From the NCBI GenBank assembly GCA_937952975.1, contig CALFXX010000120.1, positions 1 through 12,528 of the forward strand: a stretch of 12,528 bases of DNA, in the 5' to 3' direction. A program made the translations under genes and the position numbers. This stretch comes from an uncultured Alcaligenaceae bacterium (GTDB lineage Bacteria > Pseudomonadota > Gammaproteobacteria > Burkholderiales > Burkholderiaceae_B). Positions 1 through 7,663 of this stretch are shown one piece after another. Every line of letters begins with the position of its first letter. Within the stretch, counting starts at the first letter, position 1. The notes below the pieces were generated by a model, which made no database searches, was not told the origin of the DNA, and saw only the letters and a program-made list of their open reading frames with translations.

Positions 1-631
1 CAAATTCCATGTCATGCTCAATCACAATCACCGAACGGTTTTTACAAATCCGCTTGAGCAGCTCTGCGGTCAGCTCACGCTCACGCACGCTCATACCGGC
101 GATCGGCTCGTCAAGCATCAGCAGTTCGGGCTCTTGCATCAGTAACATGCCAATTTCAAGCCACTGCTTTTGACCGTGCGACAACAAACCCGCTTCGGTT
201 TGCAGCAAATCACTCAAACCTATTTCAAGCGCAACGGCGCTGACGCGATCTTTAACCTCATCGGTACATTTAAAAAAAATGGCGCCCAAAACCGAACGAC
301 CTGACGGAAACGACACTTCCAGATTTTGAAAAACCGATAAATTCTCGTAAATAGAAGGTGTCTGAAATTTTCGTCCAATGCCTCGGCGTACACGTGTGTA
401 CTCGGGCAAAGTTGTCATCTCTTCGTCTTTAAATTTAATGCTGCCGGACGTTGCACGTGTCTTGCCGCAAATCATGTCAAGCAGCGTGGTTTTTCCGGCG
501 CCATTTGGACCAATGATGACGCGCAATTCATTTTTGTCGATGTAAAGGTTGAGATTGTCGATCGCCTTAAATCCATCAAACGAGACAGTGAGATCTTCAA
601 CTGCCAGAACAAAATCAGTGCTGCTGCTCAT
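1..631 (-). CDS. urtD: Urea ABC transporter ATP-binding protein UrtD (3' part outside window)
   Basis: First of the two ATPases that energise the UrtABCDE urea importer on the cytoplasmic face of the membrane. Reading leftward from ATG at 631-629, the frame stays open to the window edge (about 210 residues). It shows Walker A GPNGAGKTT, a Q-loop (KFQTPSIYENL), the signature LSHGQKQWLEIGM, Walker B LLMLDEP and the switch-histidine region VIVIEHDME. LSHGQKQW in place of the common LSGGQ is characteristic of UrtD, which separates it from LivG-type ATPases of branched amino acid importers. The start overlaps the urtC stop by 4 nt (ATGA), and AAGGAG sits 6 nt upstream, so translation is probably coupled. 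The last 40 or so residues, and urtE, are expected beyond the left edge. Confidence 0.95.
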   Translation of the reverse strand, partial: MSSSTDFVLAVEDLTVSFDGFKAIDNLNLYIDKNELRVIIGPNGAGKTTLLDMICGKTRATSGSIKFKDEEMTTLPEYTRVRRGIGRKFQTPSIYENLSVFQNLEVSFPSGRSVLGAIFFKCTDEVKDRVSAVALEIGLSDLLQTEAGLLSHGQKQWLEIGMLLMQEPELLMLDEPIAGMSVRERELTAELLKRICKNRSVIVIEHDMEF

Positions 632-1857
632 ACTGAACTCCTTCTCATCACCAAGCTATCTGGCCCATCAGCCGGAACAGCCATCGCTGAGGCCGTTGCG
701 TTTTGCTCGTCGAGCGTGGGCGCCTCATCGGGCGAATTTTCAAGCTCTTTTAAGCGCGCACGAATCTTGTGGCGCTCGGCTGAATTGCGCACCCACCAGG
801 GCTTGACGTGAGATTCAAAGAGACCGGCCAAACCCAGCGGAAACGCCATCGTCACGCCAATAAACAAGGCCGCCATCAAGAACAACCAAAGATCCGGAAA
901 GCTTTCAGAAAAGATGGTTTTGCTGGCGTTAACAATTAGCGCCCCATAAACCGCGCCAACTAAACTGAGACGCCCACCCACAGCTGCCAAAATTACCAGT
1001 TCGATTGACGGAACAATCCCTACAAATGAAGGTGACATAAAGCCCACCTGCAGAGCAAAAAACGCGCCGCCTACACCCGACACCGCGGCAGCCAGACAAA
1101 ACGCAGCAACTTTAAACATTGACACGTCGTAGCCAGAGAAGCGAACCCGGTCCTCTTTGTCTCGCATTGCTAAGAGCAGAGTGCCAAATTTGCTGCGTTG
1201 AATAAACGTACCGATGATGACGAATAACAACAACATTCCTGCACAGGCGTAATACAAAATAATTTTTGCTTCGTCCGTACGAGTGTCCCAACCGTGAATC
1301 GTCTTTAGATCGGTCATACCGTTTACGCCACCGGTATAGCCCTGCAGGCCGATGATCAAGGTCGTTAAGATCAACGCGACCGCTTGCGTGATAATGGCAA
1401 AGTACACACCACCCACACGCCGTTTAAACATCGCGTAGCTCACAATAAAGGCAAGGATCGATGGCACTGCCACGACAGCAATCAAGGAAAACGTCAGGCT
1501 ACTGAAGGGCTGCCACCAAATCGGTAAGGCGGTAATCTGATTCCAGTCCATAAAGTCAGGGATCCCTGGAGTCGACTGAATTTTCGTCGTGATGGGATCG
1601 GAGGCCTCAAGCTTTAAAAACATGGCCATACAATAGCCGCCCAAGCCAAAAAATACGCCCTGACCTAAGCTGAGTACGCCACCCCACCCCCACAGCACAA
1701 CTAGGCCAATTGCGACAAACGCATAGGTCAGATACTTTCCGATTAGGTTCAAGCGAAAGTTGTCAAAGATCGCCGGAAACACAACCAGTAACACCACCGC
1801 TAAGATTGCGATGCTGAGCACGCCAGGTTGTTTTAAAAAAGTTTGCAGCGATTTCAT
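628..1857 (-). CDS. urtC: Urea ABC transporter permease UrtC
   Basis: Second membrane subunit of the urea importer, LivM-like family. The roughly 409-residue protein has about ten hydrophobic segments and the family motif around GGVLSLGQGVFFGLGGYCMAMF, plus the late permease segment IELVILAAVGGRLSLVGAVYGA. The C-terminal 60 residues or so are polar and cytoplasmic (HKIRARLKELENSPDEAP). The open frame reaches a TTG at 1863, but ATG at 1857 is preferred: GAGG lies about 9 nt upstream and the protein then begins MKSLQTFLKQPG. It follows urtB after about 29 nt and overlaps urtD by 4 nt, so it belongs to the same transcript. Confidence 0.95.
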   Translation of the reverse strand: MKSLQTFLKQPGVLSIAILAVVLLVVFPAIFDNFRLNLIGKYLTYAFVAIGLVVLWGWGGVLSLGQGVFFGLGGYCMAMFLKLEASDPITTKIQSTPGIPDFMDWNQITALPIWWQPFSSLTFSLIAVVAVPSILAFIVSYAMFKRRVGGVYFAIITQAVALILTTLIIGLQGYTGGVNGMTDLKTIHGWDTRTDEAKIILYYACAGMLLLFVIIGTFIQRSKFGTLLLAMRDKEDRVRFSGYDVSMFKVAAFCLAAAVSGVGGAFFALQVGFMSPSFVGIVPSIELVILAAVGGRLSLVGAVYGALIVNASKTIFSESFPDLWLFLMAALFIGVTMAFPLGLAGLFESHVKPWWVRNSAERHKIRARLKELENSPDEAPTLDEQNATASAMAVPADGPDSLVMRRSSV

Positions 1858-1886
1858 AATCAAGTACCTCGTGACACACTAAAAAA

Positions 1887-2801
1887 TTAACGACGAATTT
1901 TTGAGACGAACAAGCCTTGAGGGCGCATCATCAACACGATCACGATGATCGATAGCGTGAACACCTTTGCCATCGAACCGGTCATAAAAAATTCGCTGAT
2001 GGACTGTGTTTGAGCGATCAAGAAGGCGGAGGCTGCCGTACCCAATAAACTGGCGGCACCACCAAAGGTGACGACCAAGAACGCGTCAACGATGTATAGC
2101 GAGCCCGAGGTTGGACCCGTTGAGCCAATCGTTGTAAAGGCAGCACCAGCTATGCCAGCGATGCCGCAACCAATCGCAAAGGTCAGTCGATCGGTCTTTT
2201 TAGTGTTGATCCCCGTGGCGTTGGCCATTGGGCGATTACTCACTGTGGCACGCACACGCAGGCCCCAGCGACTTTTATATAAAGCAACCATCACACCAAC
2301 AGTCACCAGCAAGGTTAGCAACATCACAAACATCCCGTTGATCGGAATGTCCAACCCCTCTTGCGGTGCCCACGAACCCATTAACCAATCGGGCAAGGTT
2401 GGACTGACTTCTTTTGGGCTGATAAATGTACGGAATACCTGCTGGAGGCCCAGGCTCAGGCCCCAGGTCGCCAGCAGGGTATCCAATGGACGCTTGTACA
2501 GATGTCGGATAAGCGCCCATTCTGCAATCCAGCCGCCAATGAACGCAAATACAAAGGCGGCCAGAATCGCAAACGGAAAGTACGCTGGCATAAACGCCGG
2601 GGCGTACTTTTCGGTTAACGTCGAGCCAAGAAATACTGTGTAGGCACCAATCGCCATGAACTCACCGTGAGCCATATTGATCACACCCATCTGACCGAAA
2701 ATGATCGCCAGGCCTAGCCCCATTAAGAGCAGCACAGCAAACAGGCTCAGACCTGCAAAGCCCTGCATCAGGGCAATATTGAGCACTTCAGACAGTTCCA
2801 T
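1887..2801 (-). CDS. urtB: Urea ABC transporter permease UrtB
   Basis: First membrane subunit of the urea importer, LivH-like family. The 304-residue protein carries the typical opening GLAIIFGQMGVINMAHGEFMAIGAYT and the permease motif SRWGLRVRATVSNRPMANATGIN, followed by GIAGIAGAAFTTIGSTGPTSG. At about 300 residues this is the short form. Some proteobacterial UrtB proteins carry an extra N-terminal periplasmic region of about 200 residues, absent here. ATG at 2801 is preceded by AAGGA at 6 nt spacing. The gap to urtA is 36 bp with no evident hairpin, consistent with cotranscription. Confidence 0.95.
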   Translation of the reverse strand: MELSEVLNIALMQGFAGLSLFAVLLLMGLGLAIIFGQMGVINMAHGEFMAIGAYTVFLGSTLTEKYAPAFMPAYFPFAILAAFVFAFIGGWIAEWALIRHLYKRPLDTLLATWGLSLGLQQVFRTFISPKEVSPTLPDWLMGSWAPQEGLDIPINGMFVMLLTLLVTVGVMVALYKSRWGLRVRATVSNRPMANATGINTKKTDRLTFAIGCGIAGIAGAAFTTIGSTGPTSGSLYIVDAFLVVTFGGAASLLGTAASAFLIAQTQSISEFFMTGSMAKVFTLSIIVIVLMMRPQGLFVSKIRR

Positions 2802-2837
2802 CGCGATTCCTTGTCAATAACGTTAACCAAGTACTGC

Positions 2838-4094
2838 TTACTGATAACCCTTAGGGAACGGATCGGGTTTAATCAGCTCAGGTGACTCGGCAACCACCTT
2901 GAACTGGCCGTCTGGCAACATCTCTCCGATGCGGGCCTTACTGAACAAGTGGTGGTTGTCGTCGATGCGCACGTAGCCTTCCGGTGCACCTTTGAACTCA
3001 ATGCCTGTCGAAGCGGCGGCAATCTTATCCACATCGAAGCTGCCGGCCTTTTCGACGGTGTATTTCCAAAGCCACGGGCCGAGATAACCAGCTTGTGTCA
3101 CATCGCCGATCACGGATTTAGGACCATATTTCTCTTTAAATGCAGCAACGAACTTCTTGTTGTTTTCGTTGTCCAGTGACTGGAAGTACTTCATACAAGA
3201 ATAGAAACCGGCCGTGTTCTCACCACCAATGCCAAGCAATTCGTCTTCAGTGACCGAAATGGTCAAGAGCTTTTGCTTGTCTGCAGTAATTCCAGCTGCT
3301 TTCAACTGTTTGTAGAAAGCCACGTTACTGCCACCTACCACTGCTGCATAAATCAGATCGGGCTTGGCGGCCTTGATCTTGTTGATCAGAGAGTTAAAGT
3401 TTGTATTGCCCAATGGGTAATACTCTTCGCCTACAACTTTCTGCTTCAACACGCCTTCGATGTGCTTGCGCGCGATTTTCATCGACGTACGTGGCCAGAT
3501 GTAATCTGAGCCGACCAAGAAGTAGCTCTTCGTACCTTTCTCTTTCGCGGCCCAATCCAACCCCCACAAAATTTGCTGAGTGGCTTCTTGACCGGTGTAA
3601 ATAACGTTTTTGCTTTGCTCAAGGCCTTCGTAGAAGGTTGGGTAATACAGCATGCCGTTTTCTTTTTCAAAAACTGGCAACACCGCTTTACGTGAGGCAG
3701 AGGTCCAGCAACCGAACACGCAGGCGACATGGTCGTTCACCAATAATTTTTTAGCTTTTTCTGCGAAAGTCGGCCAGTCAGAGGCACCGTCTTCTTTAAT
3801 CACTTTAATTTGACGACCCAACACGCCGCCCATGGCGTTGATTTGGTCGATCGCAAGTTGCTCGGCTTGGATAGAACCGGTTTCAGAGATCGCCATCGTG
3901 CCGGTTGCAGAATGCAGCTGACCAACAATCACTTCAGTATCGGTCACAGCCAGCTTGGTGGTGTTCACTTGTGAGGTTGGTAGCTTCTGAGCGCCGGCGC
4001 GCATGGTGGCTGCGGCCAAGGCCAAACCGACGATACCTTGCAGAACTTGCCGTCGATCAGCATTGGGTGTGAAATCAAAAGGGGGCTTCTTCAT
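2838..4094 (-). CDS. urtA: Urea ABC transporter substrate-binding protein UrtA
   Basis: Periplasmic receptor that captures urea (or short-chain amides, as known for this family) and delivers it to UrtBC. The 418-residue length is normal. The N-terminus has a twin-arginine-like export signal: a polar stretch, RRQVLQG at about residues 15-21, a hydrophobic run GLALAAATM, then AGA-Q as a likely cleavage site. The mature part has the peripla_BP_5 fold with UrtA-type hallmarks: VIVGQLHSATGTMAISE, FGCWTSASRKAVLPVFE, LYYPTFYEG, and YYPLGNTNF. TAGGAG sits 9 nt before ATG. It is the first gene of the urt operon and is divergent from the transporter-type kinase gene, with the palindromes in between. 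Confidence 0.96.
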   Translation of the reverse strand: MKKPPFDFTPNADRRQVLQGIVGLALAAATMRAGAQKLPTSQVNTTKLAVTDTEVIVGQLHSATGTMAISETGSIQAEQLAIDQINAMGGVLGRQIKVIKEDGASDWPTFAEKAKKLLVNDHVACVFGCWTSASRKAVLPVFEKENGMLYYPTFYEGLEQSKNVIYTGQEATQQILWGLDWAAKEKGTKSYFLVGSDYIWPRTSMKIARKHIEGVLKQKVVGEEYYPLGNTNFNSLINKIKAAKPDLIYAAVVGGSNVAFYKQLKAAGITADKQKLLTISVTEDELLGIGGENTAGFYSCMKYFQSLDNENNKKFVAAFKEKYGPKSVIGDVTQAGYLGPWLWKYTVEKAGSFDVDKIAAASTGIEFKGAPEGYVRIDDNHHLFSKARIGEMLPDGQFKVVAESPELIKPDPFPKGYQ

Positions 4095-4141
4095 AGAGTG
4101 TGCTCCTAGAGGTTGACAGGCCGATTGAACGCTGTGTGATC

Positions 4142-4170
4142 AGTATCTGGGAACAACGTGGGTAACCCAA
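4142..4170 (-). promoter_or_regulatory. Candidate urtA promoter
   Basis: On the minus strand a weak -35-like TTGGGT (4170-4165) is followed after 17 nt by GATACT (4147-4142), each matching only about four of six consensus positions. The first 18-bp palindrome abuts the -35 position, so its centre would fall about 40-45 bp upstream of the predicted transcription start. That is a usual place for an activator that contacts RNA polymerase, and a weak promoter fits activator dependence. This is inference from spacing only; no other convincing sigma-70 or sigma-54 site was seen between the palindrome and urtA. Confidence 0.3.
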
Positions 4171-4187
4171 TACGTCAATTGACGTAT
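4170..4187. promoter_or_regulatory. 18-bp palindrome 1, likely operator of the divergent region
   Basis: ATACGTCAATTGACGTAT reads identically on both strands over all 18 positions. It lies 76 bp upstream of the urtA start and 24 bp upstream of the longest kinase frame. A near copy (16 of 18 identical) occurs 71 bp to the right. Perfect symmetry plus duplication in a divergent promoter region between a transporter operon and a two-component operon points to a binding site for a dimeric regulator. The LuxR-type regulator at 7653-8528 is the natural candidate, though this is not shown by the sequence. Confidence 0.6.
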
Positions 4188-4210
4188 ACCGTTCGCTTTT
4201 TCACAGCTTT

Positions 4211-7200
4211 GTGTCCCGCCGATACACGCTTAGAATAGACATACGTTATTTGACGTATCTACTACGCAGGCTGGATTCCGCGTTGACAACTGCTAATCAA
4301 AAAATTATTCGCATCCGTCGCGAATACAACGCGCTCGTTGCAGACGAGTCTCTTGAAGACTATGCGCTGCGCTACACACCTAAGTCGTTTCGAAAATGGT
4401 CTGAATGGCGTGTGGCTAATACCGCGCTTGGTGGCGTATCGTTTTTGGCGCTTGAGGCGATTGGCGCTGTCATGGTGCTGAACTATGGTTTTACCAACAC
4501 ACTGTGGGCGGTACTCGCCGTTGCGTTGGTTGTTTTTTTAACTGGCCTACCCATCTGTTACTACGCCGCGCGCTACGGGGTTGATATAGATTTGCTGACG
4601 CGCGGTGCAGGCTTTGGCTACGTTGGGTCAACCATCACCTCGCTCATTTACGCTGCCTTCACCTTTATATTTTTTGCACTCGAAGCGGCTATCATGGCGC
4701 TTGCTTTACAGTTGTATCTCGACTGGCCTATTGTCTGGTGTTACATCATCAGCGCATTGGTCGTGGTCCCTCTTGTGGTGCGCGGCATCACGTTGATTTC
4801 AAAGCTACAAATTTGGACACAAGCACTGTGGCTCGTGCTCTTGGTCAGCCCCTATATCGCGATCGCCTTGAAAGACCCCGCTGCCTTTAAAGCCTTCACG
4901 GGCTTAAGTGGTCAACTGTCAGGCAGCAGTGACTTTGACTGGCTCATGTTTGGTGCAGCATCGACCGTAGCCTGCTCACTCGTGGTGCAAATTGGCGAGC
5001 AAGTTGATTACTTGAGGTTTTTGCCTGAAAAAACTTCTGCCAATCGTGTGCGCTGGTGGGCCGCGGTCGTTATCGCGGGACCCGGCTGGATTATTCCCGG
5101 CATGGCGAAAATGATGGGTGGGGCGTTTCTTGCCTTTCTGGTCTTGCAAGTTGAGTTGCCCACAGAGACTGCAAGCGAGCCCACGCGTATGTATTTAGCT
5201 GGCTTTAGCTATGTGTTTGACGACACGCGCTGGGTCTTAGGGATCACCACACTATTCGTCATCGTGTCGCAGATCAAAATTAACGTGACAAACGCCTATG
5301 CCGGTTCGCTCGCTTGGTCTAACTTTTTTGCTCGCCTGACCCACAGCCATCCAGGGCGTGTGGTGTGGTTGATCTTCAATGTCTTGATTGCCACATTACT
5401 CATGACTCTGGGTGTGTTTCGTGCGCTTGAACATGTGCTGGGGCTATATAGCAACGTCGCGATCGCCTGGATTGGCGCTTTAGTGGCTGATCTTGTGATC
5501 AATAAACCGCTTGGCCTCTCGCCTAAAGGCTTAGAATTCAAGCGCGCTCACCTCTACGACATCAATCCAGTTGGTCTGGGTGCGATGCTCTGCGCAGCGG
5601 CCCTCGCCTTGCTAGCTTATAACGGCCTCTTTGGAGATACCGCCAAGGCCTTTGCGCCCTTCATCGCGCTCGTGCTCTCGATCGCACTCTCGCCCTTATT
5701 TGCCTGGCTCACACACAGTCGCTGGTACAGCGCCAGGCGCCCAACCTCCTTGGCAAGCGTCAATGGCATTGTTCAATGCAGTGTTTGTGAAAACCCATTT
5801 GAGCTTCCTGACATGGCTCACTGTCCCGCCTATGGGGCACCAATCTGTTCTCTGTGCTGTTCGTTAGACTCGCGTTGCCACGATTCATGCAAAGTAGGCT
5901 CACGACTCGACCAGCAAGCCTCAGACTGGATGATCCATCTTTTACCCAATGTTTTTTCTGAAAAATTTAAATCACGGGCTGCACGTTTTCTGTTGGTCTT
6001 CGTTTCATTGACTGTCGTTCTGGCGACTGTCATGGGTATTGCCTTAAGTCAGGATAATTCGTTTGAAAACACTGCTTACACCTTTCAAGCTAACGTTTTT
6101 TTGAGAGTATTTTTAATGCTCCTACTGTTAGTCGCAGTCTGTAGTTGGTGGGTCGTATTAATCAGCGAAAGTCGTCGGCTGGCTCAAGAAGAATCCAACG
6201 TACAAAGTCGTCTGCTACAACGCGAAGTTGAGGTGCTCAGGAGGACTGATGCGGCTCTTCAATTGGCTAAAGAACAAGCCGAACAAGCTAATCGCGCCAA
6301 GAGCCGCTATGTTGCAGGCATGACTCACGAATTGCGAACACCGCTAAACAGCATTCTTGGTTACTCGCATATTTTGCTTAAAGACAACTCTCTTGAGCGA
6401 TCGCAACGCGAGGCGCTTGAAACCGTCAAGCGCAGTGGCTCGCATATGGCAGGCCTCATTGATGACTTACTGGATTTGGCACACATCGAATCAGGCCGAC
6501 TGCGGCTTGAGGCGACTGCGATACCGCTGCCTCAACTGCTCGACGAGCTCGTGCGCATGGTGCGACCTCAGGTGCAAGCGCGCGGTCTTGAATTTATCTA
6601 TCAATTGAACGGTGAACTTCCCGCGTGGGTCAAAGGTGACGCAAAGCGCCTGACTCAGATCTTAATCAATTTGCTCGGGAACGCGATCAAATTCACAGAT
6701 AAAGGCTGCGTGACGTTGCGTGTGGATGCACGTACCCAAGTCTTGCAATTTCATGTCGAAGACACCGGGGTGGGCATTGCGCCGCAAGACCAGCAGCGTA
6801 TTTTCTTACCTTTCGAGCGCGGCGGTGCTGCACGTCTGCGCGGCGAGCCGGGCACGGGGCTTGGCCTCACGATCACTGGCTTATTGACGTCGATGATGGG
6901 CGGCGATTTATCGATGACGAGCCAGCAAAATTCAGGAAGCACATTCACGGTCAAACTCTACATGCCACACGCTGCGCATCCAGGCCCTCAAATGCAGGCG
7001 GTGGGTGCGGTATCTGGATACACAGGCAAGCGCCTCACCCTCTTGGCTGTTGATGACCAAGCGGATCAACGACAAATGCTCGCCGCACTTCTGAGCCCCT
7101 TGGGGTTCAACATGCGCGAAGCGGCTAGCGGTAGCGAGTGCCTCGAAAGTTTGAGGGATCACAAACCCGACGCCATTTTGCTAGACATTTCGATGGACGA

Positions 7201-7663
7201 AATGGACGGCTGGGAGACCGCAAAAGCGATTCGTGCTCGTGGAAATATAGACATCCCAATCATCATGGTATCGGCCAATCTCTTTGACAATCACGCTGAC
7301 AAACTCGCTCTTGCTAATTGTCAGGCGTTTGTGAGCAAGCCCGTCCTTGAGTCTGAACTGATCGGAGTACTAGGTAGGTATTTAGGCATCGAATGGATCT
7401 CAGCCGAACTCAGCGGCGTTGATTTACCTTCAAAATTTGGCACAGAAGTTGCTTTGACTGAAGAAAGTATTCCAGAGGTTCTACGCGAAAAAATGGTGCA
7501 GCTACTTAAAACCGGTCATGTGCAGGGATTACTCAACCTGTTGGACAGCCACGCGCAACACGAACCGTCTCATCTGTCCTTGACGCAAAGCTTGCGTGCA
7601 ATGGTCTTACGCTTTGACTTCGAGTCGTTACTCAAACTGACAAAACAGCCGCATGATGACTGA
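4211..7663 (+). CDS. NCS1 permease-type hybrid sensor histidine kinase with Cys-rich linker and receiver
   Basis: Membrane sensor kinase built on a transporter. In order (numbered from GTG 4211): polar N-terminus; NCS1-like permease about 45-500 with roughly 12 membrane segments (SLEDYALRYTPKSFRKW, LLTRGAGFGYVGS); eight-cysteine segment 523-560; two further membrane helices about 588-610 and 628-650; coiled coil about 655-695; HisKA with phospho-accepting H706 in MTHELRTPLN; HATPase with N824, DTGVGI at 851 and GTGLGL at 881; receiver about 938-1055 with phospho-site D992; and an 85-residue tail. The layout recalls CbrA-type transporter kinases, but the permease is NCS1 (nucleobase/allantoin/hydantoin class), not SLC5. 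Its position opposite urt suggests sensing of urea or a related nitrogen compound. The start is uncertain: neither GTG 4211 nor in-frame TTG 4283 has a good ribosome site. TTG 4283 removes palindrome 2 from the coding region and is my preferred alternative. Confidence 0.88.
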   Translation: MSRRYTLRIDIRYLTYLLRRLDSALTTANQKIIRIRREYNALVADESLEDYALRYTPKSFRKWSEWRVANTALGGVSFLALEAIGAVMVLNYGFTNTLWAVLAVALVVFLTGLPICYYAARYGVDIDLLTRGAGFGYVGSTITSLIYAAFTFIFFALEAAIMALALQLYLDWPIVWCYIISALVVVPLVVRGITLISKLQIWTQALWLVLLVSPYIAIALKDPAAFKAFTGLSGQLSGSSDFDWLMFGAASTVACSLVVQIGEQVDYLRFLPEKTSANRVRWWAAVVIAGPGWIIPGMAKMMGGAFLAFLVLQVELPTETASEPTRMYLAGFSYVFDDTRWVLGITTLFVIVSQIKINVTNAYAGSLAWSNFFARLTHSHPGRVVWLIFNVLIATLLMTLGVFRALEHVLGLYSNVAIAWIGALVADLVINKPLGLSPKGLEFKRAHLYDINPVGLGAMLCAAALALLAYNGLFGDTAKAFAPFIALVLSIALSPLFAWLTHSRWYSARRPTSLASVNGIVQCSVCENPFELPDMAHCPAYGAPICSLCCSLDSRCHDSCKVGSRLDQQASDWMIHLLPNVFSEKFKSRAARFLLVFVSLTVVLATVMGIALSQDNSFENTAYTFQANVFLRVFLMLLLLVAVCSWWVVLISESRRLAQEESNVQSRLLQREVEVLRRTDAALQLAKEQAEQANRAKSRYVAGMTHELRTPLNSILGYSHILLKDNSLERSQREALETVKRSGSHMAGLIDDLLDLAHIESGRLRLEATAIPLPQLLDELVRMVRPQVQARGLEFIYQLNGELPAWVKGDAKRLTQILINLLGNAIKFTDKGCVTLRVDARTQVLQFHVEDTGVGIAPQDQQRIFLPFERGGAARLRGEPGTGLGLTITGLLTSMMGGDLSMTSQQNSGSTFTVKLYMPHAAHPGPQMQAVGAVSGYTGKRLTLLAVDDQADQRQMLAALLSPLGFNMREAASGSECLESLRDHKPDAILLDISMDEMDGWETAKAIRARGNIDIPIIMVSANLFDNHADKLALANCQAFVSKPVLESELIGVLGRYLGIEWISAELSGVDLPSKFGTEVALTEESIPEVLREKMVQLLKTGHVQGLLNLLDSHAQHEPSHLSLTQSLRAMVLRFDFESLLKLTKQPHDD
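4241..4258. promoter_or_regulatory. 18-bp palindrome 2, second copy of the operator-like motif
   Basis: ATACGTTATTTGACGTAT shares 16 of 18 bases with the palindrome at 4170-4187. Its outer arms ATACGT/ACGTAT are kept perfectly, with the differences only in the centre. It lies inside the longest open frame of the kinase gene (codons 11-16), so either the real translation start is downstream of it or the site overlaps coding sequence. A TAGAAT hexamer at 4231-4236 (five of six matches to a -10 box) sits just before it; if that box is used, the site would cover the transcription start and could mediate autoregulation. Confidence 0.5.

Noticed and set aside
2068..2643. Plus-strand frame of 191 codons
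   Set aside because: It is wholly antisense to urtB, whose protein match is unambiguous; the frame has no recognisable domain.
7394..7663. HPt domain at the kinase C-terminus
   Set aside because: Histidines are present (in GHVQG and SHAQHEPSH) but none sits in a recognisable HPt helix context.
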